Source: Deltaproteobacteria bacterium (lineage in GTDB: Bacteria; Desulfobacterota_C; Deferrisomatia; Deferrisomatales; JACRMM01). From it: 8,350 nucleotides of DNA. The translations under genes were made by a program, and so were the position numbers. The stretch lies in NCBI GenBank assembly GCA_016218905.1, contig JACRCS010000752.1, forward strand, positions 1 through 8,350, read 5' to 3'. Under the pieces are notes generated by a model. That model was not told where the DNA came from and searched no databases. It saw nothing but the letters and a program-made list of their open reading frames with translations. Positions 1 to 5,244 of this stretch are shown piece after piece. Position 1 is the stretch's first letter. Each line of letters starts with the position of its first letter.

Positions 1-1887
1 GCGCCGCAGGATGTAGGGGGCCACGAGCCGACGCAGGGGGCCGTAGCCGCCCTCCTCGCGGCGCTCCAACTCCTGGACGAAGCTCCGGAATCGTTTGGGG
101 CTGCCCAGGAGACCCGGGCAGAGGAAGTCGAAGAGCGACCACAGGTCGGAGACCCTATTCTCCACCGGGGTGCCGGTCAGCGCCAGCCGCGCCCGGCTCT
201 TCAGGGCCTTCACCGCCCGGGCCTGGCGGGTGCCCGGGTTCTTGATGGCCTGAGCCTCGTCGAGAATGACCAGCCGCCACGACACCTCTTGCAGCCACGG
301 CTGCCGCAGCAGCATGCCGTAGCTCGTGACCACGAGGTCCACTTCGGCCAGGGCCCCTGGCGGGTCGGCCGCCCACGCGGCGAGGGCGTCGCCGGTTGCC
401 TCGGCCGGATGGACGAAGCAGGCGCGCAACGACGGCGTGAACCGCTCGAGCTCGCGGCGCCAGTTGGCCAGCAGCGAGGCCGGCAAGACCAGGAGCGAGG
501 GGCCGGCACCCGGCCCCCGACCGGAGACGTCCTCTTCCTTCAGCGCCAGCAGCAGGGCCAGCGCCTGAAGGGTCTTGCCCAGGCCCATGTCGTCGGCCAG
601 GCAACCGCCAAGACCCAGCCGTGTGAGGAGGTGCAGCCAGGCCAGGCCCTCTTCCTGGTAGGGGCGCAGGGTCGCCTTGAGGCGGCCCCCGGGTCGGCAG
701 GGGGCAAGCCGGGTCGGGTCTCGCAGGCCCTCCAACAGGCCGGCCAGACGCTCGCCTGCCTCGACGAAGGCCCATTGCCGGTCACCGCCGGCGCCGCTGC
801 CGGTGCCGTCCAGCTCCGCCGGCGCACCGGCCAAGAGGCGCATGCCCTGGGCAAAGGAGATCCCCCCTCCCGCGGCCACCTCCGCCTCGACCCGGCGCCA
901 GTGGGCGAGCGCCTCGGCGAGCCGCTCCCGGTCCACCTCCACCCATTGCCCCTTGAGGAGCACCAGGCCGTCGTCCCCGGCCAGGAGCTGCTGCCACTCC
1001 TCGTCGCTCAGGGGCTGGTCCCCCAGGGCGAGGCCCACCTTGAACTCGAGGAGGCCGTTCATGCCCAGGACGCTGTTCTTCTGCGCCTCCAGCCTCACGG
1101 CAGCCCGGGGACGGGGGCGCTGGCGCCACCAATCCGGCAGCCGCACCAAGAGCCCGCTGGTCTCGAGCAGCGGCACCTGCTGCAGAAACTCGTAGGCTTC
1201 GGCCGGCGTCCAGGCCAGGGGATGGAAGAGGTCGCCCGACGCCACCAGGTCGCGGAGGAGGGGGCTCTCTTCGGCGGCCCGGTGCACGGGCGACAGGAGG
1301 CGGATCAGGGCCTCCTTGTTGCGCTCGCCCGCATACTCCTGAAGGGCCTTGGTCAGCGGCTGGTACTGGACGCGGCCCGCCTTCGAGAGCCGCGGCGCGT
1401 AGGTGGCGAGGAAGGCGAACGGGAACTCGGGGTCTCTCTTGTTCTCGGCCAGGTGCAGGCACACCCGCCCCACCTGGTGCCACAACGGCGCGTGCTCGCG
1501 CAGCCAGTCGGAGAGGGGCACTCCTGCGGCGGCGACCGCGTGTCGGGCCCAGCGATCCAGCTCGCTCCACACCCCGCCGAGCACCTCGCTGCCCAGGTAC
1601 TCGCCGCCCTCCATGGGGGGCGCCGAGAGGAGCAGCGAGGCCAGCTCGCCCGCCGCGGGAGGCGGCACGGGGGGCAGACCGGCGCGGTCCTCCCCGGGCG
1701 TGCGGCACAGCGCCGTCAGGTAGCGGCCGGCGAGCTCCCGCCAGAAGGCAAAGGAAGGGTGGAGCTCCGCGCCCGGCGGCGCGCCGGCCCCCAGCTGAAA
1801 CAGGCCCTCGCCCCGGCCCGCGGCAAACGCGGCGGCCAGGCTCCGGAGCCAGGGCGACGGCGGCCCTTCTCCCGGATGCAGGAGCAC
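1..1887 (-). CDS. SNF2-family DEAD/DEAH-box helicase, C-terminus outside window
   Basis: This is a large ATP-dependent DNA translocase of the SNF2/HepA type. The frame is open from the left edge to beyond 2000 and has no stop in the window, so the C-terminal helicase lobe is missing. Counting from the GTG at 1885-1887, about 400 residues of SNF2-associated N-terminal region come first. Then come LRPYQEEGLAWL (about 408-419), Walker A ADDMGLGKT (Lys at 438), motif Ib VVTSYGML, the DEAQ box (543-546) and motif III LTGTPVENR (570-578). The last visible residues are PYILRR. The start is uncertain. The homologous-looking stretch TAQLTLTPGGH lies upstream of this GTG, but no ATG, GTG or TTG occurs in frame between it and the promoter. 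An ATG at 1937-1939 is one base out of frame. The family is clear; the role (repair, transcription or defence) is not. Confidence 0.9.
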   Translation of the reverse strand, partial: MLLHPGEGPPSPWLRSLAAAFAAGRGEGLFQLGAGAPPGAELHPSFAFWRELAGRYLTALCRTPGEDRAGLPPVPPPAAGELASLLLSAPPMEGGEYLGSEVLGGVWSELDRWARHAVAAAGVPLSDWLREHAPLWHQVGRVCLHLAENKRDPEFPFAFLATYAPRLSKAGRVQYQPLTKALQEYAGERNKEALIRLLSPVHRAAEESPLLRDLVASGDLFHPLAWTPAEAYEFLQQVPLLETSGLLVRLPDWWRQRPRPRAAVRLEAQKNSVLGMNGLLEFKVGLALGDQPLSDEEWQQLLAGDDGLVLLKGQWVEVDRERLAEALAHWRRVEAEVAAGGGISFAQGMRLLAGAPAELDGTGSGAGGDRQWAFVEAGERLAGLLEGLRDPTRLAPCRPGGRLKATLRPYQEEGLAWLHLLTRLGLGGCLADDMGLGKTLQALALLLALKEEDVSGRGPGAGPSLLVLPASLLANWRRELERFTPSLRACFVHPAEATGDALAAWAADPPGALAEVDLVVTSYGMLLRQPWLQEVSWRLVILDEAQAIKNPGTRQARAVKALKSRARLALTGTPVENRVSDLWSLFDFLCPGLLGSPKRFRSFVQELERREEGGYGPLRRLVAPYILRR

Positions 1888-1995
1888 ATGGCCGCCGGGC
1901 GTCAGGGTGAGCTGGGCAGTGGGGGCGATGGAAGCACATCCCGGAGAGGGGTGGGAGAGACGCGGTTCCGCCGGAGTGGGTCTGGGTGACGTCCC

Positions 1996-2024
1996 CTTGT
2001 AGCAACGCGGCCTCGGCCGGTCAA
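1996..2024 (-). promoter_or_regulatory. Sigma-70-type promoter for the SNF2 helicase gene
   Basis: Read on the minus strand, TTGACC (2019-2024) and TACAAG (1996-2001) are separated by exactly 17 bases. They match the -35 consensus at 5 of 6 and the -10 consensus at 4 of 6 positions. Transcription would begin near 1988-1990, which places the helicase start codon below that point. This rules out the in-frame GTG codons at 2053-2055 and 2059-2061. The element lies just downstream of the AbiEii remnant. Confidence 0.5.
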
Positions 2025-2061
2025 CGAAATCCCGCGGCTGGCGTCCGGTTGCCACGGGCAC

Positions 2062-2312
2062 ACAAGAAGGCCCGCCCCGCCCCGAGCAGAGCAGCGCCTC
2101 GATCCGCTCCGCCGTCAGACGGGCCAGGTCCCCCGGGCTGTCGGGAAAGGGCCGGACGTCGCGCTCCCCTGTGCCCAGTTCACGGCGCACCGCCGCTTCA
2201 CATTGGGCTCCAGCCCACGTTTCTCGGTGAGCTACCACGCCAGGTCGAGCCACTCCCTGCCCTTGGGGTAGGACCGGGCGAGGAGCGCGTGGAGTTTGCC
2301 GGCGAAGAGCCC
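2062..2312 (-). pseudogene. AbiEii/AbiGii-type nucleotidyltransferase remnant (C-terminal part)
   Basis: The minus strand reads SVGLFAGKLHALLARSYPKGREW, then LDLAW (about 2318-2235). In AbiEii/AbiGii nucleotidyltransferase-like proteins, a block of the form LFAGKLHALL...YxKGRDWxDxxWY is characteristic. The expected Tyr after W is a TAG at 2232-2234. Beyond it the frame continues as LTEKRGLEPNVKRR, which also fits the family. The similarity then moves to another frame as ERDVRPFPDSPGDLARLTAE, which resembles the tail of these proteins. There is therefore one nonsense codon and at least one frameshift, and the N-terminal nucleotidyltransferase domain is absent. AbiEii is the toxin of an abortive-infection toxin-antitoxin pair; no AbiEi antitoxin gene is visible. 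The family was recalled from motif memory, without a search. Confidence 0.6.
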
Positions 2313-2474
2313 GACGCTCCGGCCGCCCGCCCCATGGATCAGGCGCCCGAGGAACGACGTGCCCCTGCCCGTCTCGCCGGTGAGCAGCCTCGTGGCGTCC
2401 GACGTGGCCACGCCCCTCGCAACGTCGAGCACGTGGAGCAGGCCGCCGCCTCTCCGCTTGCCGCGGCGACACAG
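2313..2474 (-). pseudogene. Walker A fragment of a sigma-54 activator-like AAA+ ATPase
   Basis: The minus strand encodes VLDVARGVATSDATRLLTGE (from about 2432 down), followed by TGRGTSFLGRLIHGAGGR. This lines up with the start of the central domain of NtrC-family regulators, typically VxxVAxxVAxTDATVLxxGESGTGKxxxARxIH. The Walker A here reads GETGRGTS, so the catalytic Lys is replaced by Thr. About 50 residues are left, with no receiver domain, no GAFTGA loop and no DNA-binding domain. The fragment runs in frame into the AbiEii remnant near 2310-2322, which makes a chimeric frame with no sensible product. It looks like a deletion scar. The assignment rests on one motif region. Confidence 0.45.
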
Positions 2475-2480
2475 TGCCCG

Positions 2481-3060
2481 TCAGGGTCCAAAGAAACCGC
2501 GCACCAGGTACGCGGTGTAGCCACCGTAGGAAGCCACGAGCGCCGCGCCCTCGAAACGATTGATGCGGCCAGGACCGCGAAAGCCATAGCCGAAGGCAAC
2601 GAGCGAGGCGGTCAAGGCGGCCATGACCGGAATGTCTCTCGCGAAGAGGTCCGGCCCAGCCACCAGGGGATGGATCGCCCCCGCGAGCCCCACCACGGCC
2701 AGGGTGTTGAACAGGTTGGAGCCCAGCACATTGCGGAGCGCGATCTCGTGCTCTCCCTTGCGCGCGGCGAGGAGAGTGGAGGCAAGCTCCGGCAACGAAG
2801 TGCCCACCGCCACGACGGTGAGGCCAAGGATCAGGTCGCTCACCCCGAGGCTGCGAGCGATGGCCACGGCGCCCCAGACCAGGAGGCGGGAGCTCGCCAG
2901 CAGCCCCACCAGGCCAACCAGAAGCCACAGAACCGCACGCCGAGGTGCCGAAGCCGACGATCACCATGCCGATCAGGAGCGGTGGCATACCGAAATGGCG
3001 GGCGGCCGAGGCGGAACCTTCCACGAAACGATCGGCGCTCCAGACAAGGAGCGCCAACCA
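2481..3060 (-). pseudogene. Sodium/calcium exchanger family (CaCA) protein, internal deletion
   Basis: Two parts of one exchanger are joined out of frame. The N-terminal part (3060-2941) reads WLALLVWSADRFVEGSASAA, then RHFGMPPLLIGMVIVGFGTS, which is the opening helix and the start of the first alpha repeat. The C-terminal part (2940-2481) begins RAVLWLLVGLVGLLASSRLL and contains the second alpha repeat GLTVVAVGTSLPEL and NVLGSNLFNTLAVVGLAG. It ends at a TGA at 2481-2483. The family is usually a little over 300 residues with two inverted repeats. Here the rest of repeat 1 and the following helices (roughly 130-150 residues) are gone and the reading frame changes at the junction. The very N-terminus is also replaced by methyltransferase sequence. 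The C-terminal 142-codon frame could still be translated from the GTG at 2907-2909, but one alpha repeat alone should not form a transporter. Confidence 0.8.
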
Positions 3061-3391
3061 GCTCGCCGGTGACGGAGTGGGGCTTCACGGTCACGCCGTC
3101 CCAGCGGGTGACGGGCTGCCCGGTTTCGTCGAGGACCGCTCGGTGCGGTCCCAGTCGAGCACGGCGTCGCGGCACTCGATGTTCTTGAACGGGCGGAGCA
3201 CCGGCTCGGGGGGCGGCACCTGGCCGCGGGTGCGGAAGTGCCACTGGAGGTAGCCGATCCAGAGAACCACGTCGGCGATGGCCGCGGCGCGCGGGTTCAC
3301 CTCGAGGCCGAGGAACTGGTGGGGGTCGACGGTGACGCCCTCGAGCTCGAGAAGCGTCTGGCTCTCGCCCAGGTCGTGGAGCACGGTGAGC
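3061..3391 (-). pseudogene. DNA methyltransferase fragment (restriction/defence type)
   Basis: Minus-strand translation gives [51 protein letters not shown] and [16 protein letters not shown]. The LGLEVNP...[13 protein letters not shown]...NIECRDAVL series matches my memory of large SAM-dependent N6-adenine DNA methyltransferases of restriction and DISARM/BREX-like systems. After WDRTE the matching frame shifts by one base near 3135-3143 and continues as [20 protein letters not shown], then SVTGEL, still family-like. The SAM-binding DPACGTG region would lie upstream and is cut off at about 3391. The catalytic NPPF/NPPY motif would lie downstream and is cut off at about 3061. Only about 110 residues from the middle survive, so it cannot be active. 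Confidence 0.7.
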
Positions 3392-3909
3392 ACCAAACTC
3401 TTCACGGTGACCGAGGACGGCAGGGTGCTCACCCTCGACGTGCGAAAAGCCGGCGACCTGCTCGGGGAGTCGGTCTTCATCGAGGAGTCCGACTTCCCCG
3501 TGACCGCAACGTGCCTGGAGCCGACGCTGACCTGCGGAGTCTCCAGGCGACGCTGGAAGACGTGATCCTCCATCATCCGACGGTGGGGCTCGGACTGGTC
3601 CGCAACCTCTCCCGGAGAATCAAGTTCCTCACCGAGAAGCTCGGCGCCCTCTCGGAGCCCATGCTCGAAGACCGGCTGTATCAGGTGCTCGTTCGGGTGG
3701 CGCAGGACGTGGGGCACCCGCGTCCCCGGGGTTGGGTGATCGAGTTTCCCTTGTCCCACGAGGAGATCGGCTTCCTCGTGGGAGCGCACAGGGTGAGCGT
3801 TACGCGCGCCATGGCGCGCCTTCGAGAGGAGGGGAGGATCTATCTGGAGGGCAAGCTCCTCTTCGTGCAGCAGGCTTCAGAGCCCTTCGAACCTCAGAGC
3901 TACACCTGA
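3392..3909 (+). pseudogene. Crp/Fnr-family transcriptional regulator, 5'-truncated and frameshifted
   Basis: The first part (3392 to about 3547) encodes the second half of a cyclic-nucleotide-binding-like beta roll: [20 protein letters not shown], then [21 protein letters not shown] one-base slip at about 3545-3548 moves the match into the next frame, [31 protein letters not shown] (dimer helix), then a Crp-type helix-turn-helix, [20 protein letters not shown]. It ends at TGA 3907-3909. Restoring one G in the AGGCGACG stretch gives a continuous CGVSRATLEDVI. The first half of the sensor domain is missing: upstream of 3392 the DNA is methyltransferase sequence on the other strand, and no start codon fits. 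A full-length protein is about 220-230 residues. It may once have regulated the redox genes downstream, but this is inference. A shorter helix-turn-helix peptide starting inside it cannot be excluded. Confidence 0.8.
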
Positions 3910-3931
3910 CGCAGCCCCCTCCAAAAGATTT

Positions 3932-3977
3932 TTCGCGAAGTAGCCTGCGCTACATCCCGAGCGCTCGAGAGTCGGAT
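3932..3977. promoter_or_regulatory. Cluster of palindromes downstream of the crp/fnr remnant
   Basis: Three symmetrical elements are packed into 46 bases: TTCGCGAA (3932-3939), GTAGC-ctgc-GCTAC (3940-3953) and CGAGCGCTCG (3958-3967). The last sits inside a weaker ATCC(C)GA...TCGGAT arm pair (3954-3977). No T tract follows, so this is not a classical intrinsic terminator on the plus strand. It may be a transcription-ending structure, an operator, or an interspersed repeat element. An orphan AAGGAGG follows at 3991-3997 with no reading frame of useful length behind it, so a gene start may have been lost here. Confidence 0.35.
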
Positions 3978-4021
3978 ACGCTTTCCCTGTAAGGAGGGAC
4001 TGCGGGAGGCCGACTAACCCC

Positions 4022-4046
4022 CGAACGAGGCAATCCCGTCGTCGTC
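4022..4046 (+). promoter_or_regulatory. Candidate ECF-sigma promoter ahead of the redox operon
   Basis: CGAAC (4022-4026) and CGTC (4043-4046) are separated by 16 bases. Many ECF sigma factors recognise GGAAC, a 16-17 base spacer and CGTC. The site is about 65 bases upstream of the ATG at 4111 and in the same direction as the operon, whose last visible gene encodes an ECF sigma factor. The CGTC motif is repeated three times in overlap (4037-4046), and such words are common in GC-rich DNA, so the match could be chance. Confidence 0.25.
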
Positions 4047-4096
4047 ATCGGTTCGCGCAGCCTGTGCAGGTGCGTCGTTGCAGGCCGTCGACGGGG

Positions 4097-4103
4097 AAGG
4101 AGG
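4097..4103 (+). promoter_or_regulatory. Strong ribosome binding site of the thioredoxin-like frame
   Basis: AAGGAGG stands seven bases before the ATG at 4111. This near-perfect Shine-Dalgarno sequence shows that a real gene began here, even though the frame is now interrupted by amber codons. It decides the start of the thioredoxin-like frame. Confidence 0.65.
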
Positions 4104-4110
4104 CGCTGCG

Positions 4111-4350
4111 ATGAGGACCATCCGTGAAGGCCAAGCGCGGGCCGCGATGGAGACCGGTGAGTTCGGCGACGACATCCTCGGGCGTGCGCCCCGAGTCGCC
4201 GTCGTCCTCACCCAGAGTTGGTGTCCGGAGTAGCAGCGGATGAGGGACTTTCTGTCCGCATACGGAGAGGCGGAGGTGTTCGTTCTGTAGTATGACCGGA
4301 CCTCCCTGTTTCGGCCGTTTCTGGCCATCCGGCACGACGAGCAGGCCGAA
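4111..4350 (+). pseudogene. Thioredoxin-like protein frame with two amber codons
   Basis: From the ATG at 4111 the frame reads MRTIREGQARAAMETGEFGD, then DILGRAPRVAVVLTQSWCPE, TAG (4231-4233), QRMRDFLSAYGEAEVFVL, TAG (4288-4290), YDRTSLFRPFLAIRHD. The VAVVLTQSWCP beta strand followed by Cys resembles the active-site entry of thioredoxin-fold proteins. The first TAG falls where the second residue of a CxxC (or CPxW) motif would be. Beyond about 4340 nothing recognisable remains, and no glycine-rich thioredoxin tail is visible. Two ambers and the decayed tail favour a pseudogene. It sits directly upstream of and codirectional with the redox operon, so it may have been the first gene of that operon. 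The family call comes from a short motif and is uncertain. Readthrough is treated separately as a speculative finding. Confidence 0.5.
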
Positions 4351-4512
4351 AGGACTCGTGGGGGTTTTCGGCGCTTCCGAGACCCGGCGACGGGCGTGCG
4401 ACCCGCCCCATGCGCCCCGGGGCTGCCCCGCTCAGGCCTGGTCGGTAGCCTGCACGCTGGAGGCGTGGTGGAAGCTAGGGCGGGGCCTGCGAACGAAACG
4501 GAGGACGAACGC
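4351..4512 (+). other. Spacer before the VTT gene
   Basis: No convincing gene or promoter was seen in these 162 bases. The frame of the VTT gene is open back through part of it, but the encoded residues (RPAPCAPGLPRSGL and onward) look like untranslated GC-rich DNA. The stretch may hold the worn 3' end of the thioredoxin-like gene. Confidence 0.4.
4500..4504 (+). promoter_or_regulatory. Ribosome binding site fixing the GTG start of the VTT gene
   Basis: GGAGG lies eight bases upstream of GTG 4513-4515. This is ideal spacing and supports the GTG start over the longer in-frame option at 4396, which has no such site and adds 39 residues with no family character. Confidence 0.7.
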
Positions 4513-5223
4513 GTGAACGCGACAGCGGCACCGACGGGTGGAAGCCCGAAGCTCAAGCTCCTCCTCGTGGTCGTTGCAGTCGTCGCAGCCCTCGGCGCTG
4601 CACGGTACTTCCACGCCCAGGAGCTCCTGCGAAGCGCTTTGGCCTGGATCGAAGGCCTCGGCCCCTGGGGCGCGGTGCTCTTCATCGGGCTCTACATCGT
4701 GGCCTGCGTGCTCCTCCTGCCGGGGTCGATCCTGACCCTCGGGGCCGGGGTCGTCTTCGGGGTCGTCAAGGGCTCGGCCATCGTCTCGGTCGCGGGCACC
4801 CTCGGAGCCACTGCGGCATTCCTCGTGGGCCGCTACCTCGCACGGGACTGGGTGGCGAGGAAGATCGAGGGCAACGTGAAGTTCAAGACCATCGACGACG
4901 CCGTGGCCCGGGAGGGCTGGAAGATCGTGGGGCTCACCCGGCTCTCGCCCGTCTTCCCCTTCAACCTGCTGAACTACGCCTACGGGCTGACCAAGGTGAC
5001 GCTGCGCGACTACTTCTTCGCCTCCTGGATCGGCATGCTGCCGGGTACGGTGATGTACGTCTACGTGGGCTCCCTCGCCGGAACCCTCGCCTCGGTGGGC
5101 CAGCCCGGGGGGCAACGGACGCCCGCCCAGTGGGCTCTTTACGGCGTCGGTCTTGCGGCTACGATCGCGGTGACCGTGTACGTGACCCGGATCGCCCGGG
5201 CCGCACTGGCGAAGAAGGTCTGA
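4513..5223 (+). CDS. TVP38/TMEM64 (VTT/DedA-like) membrane protein
   Basis: This is a 236-residue integral membrane protein of the VTT (SNARE-associated) superfamily, which includes TVP38/TMEM64 and DedA proteins. A first membrane helix spans about 14-30 (KLLLVVVAVVAALGAA). Another spans about 51-70 (WGAVLFIGLYIVACVLLLP). The family core follows: GAGVVFGVVKGSAIVSVAGT, then LGATAAFLVGRYLAR. Next is a cytosolic-type loop and the signature RLSPVFPFNLLNYAYGLTKV (143-162), then ASWIGMLPGTVMYVYVGS and a C-terminal helix (about 208-226) ending with positive residues. Length is usual for the family. Some superfamily members act as lipid scramblases or influence membrane energetics; the bacterial TVP38 role is unsettled. 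The next gene starts 21 bases downstream, so the two are probably cotranscribed. Genes of this family often stand beside flavoprotein oxidoreductases, as here. Confidence 0.92.
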   Translation: MNATAAPTGGSPKLKLLLVVVAVVAALGAARYFHAQELLRSALAWIEGLGPWGAVLFIGLYIVACVLLLPGSILTLGAGVVFGVVKGSAIVSVAGTLGATAAFLVGRYLARDWVARKIEGNVKFKTIDDAVAREGWKIVGLTRLSPVFPFNLLNYAYGLTKVTLRDYFFASWIGMLPGTVMYVYVGSLAGTLASVGQPGGQRTPAQWALYGVGLAATIAVTVYVTRIARAALAKKV

Positions 5224-5244
5224 GAGACTCCGAGGAAAAGAGCG

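Noticed and set aside
289..1989. A 566-codon open frame on the plus strand opposite the helicase gene
   Set aside because: It is the exact antisense frame of the helicase codons in GC-rich DNA. The translation is low-complexity (Gln, Gly, Pro, Arg) with no motif, while the opposite strand shows helicase motifs in order.
782..2005. A 407-codon minus-strand frame beginning with TTG near the helicase promoter
   Set aside because: It runs one base out of register with the motif-bearing helicase frame and gives Arg/Pro/Ala-rich sequence with no family features.
1986..3188. A 400-codon plus-strand open frame
   Set aside because: It overlaps four minus-strand remnants with recognisable families, and its own translation is compositionally biased and featureless.
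3922..3934. AAAAGATTTTT-like A/T run as an intrinsic terminator after the regulator remnant
   Set aside because: No GC-rich stem precedes the T run on either strand in the needed order, so it does not fit a terminator.
2232..4290. Amber codons read as a sense codon (for example pyrrolysine) across the region, since TAG occurs in-frame in the AbiEii-like and thioredoxin-like frames while intact genes all end in TGA
   Set aside because: Only three cases, each one base from a sense codon, all in frames that also show truncations, frameshifts or lost ends. No Pyl genes are in view. Only the CPE-TAG site is kept as a speculative lead.
4396..4512. Longer start for the VTT protein at 4396
   Set aside because: The extra 39 residues are unlike the family, and GGAGG with ideal spacing marks the GTG at 4513.
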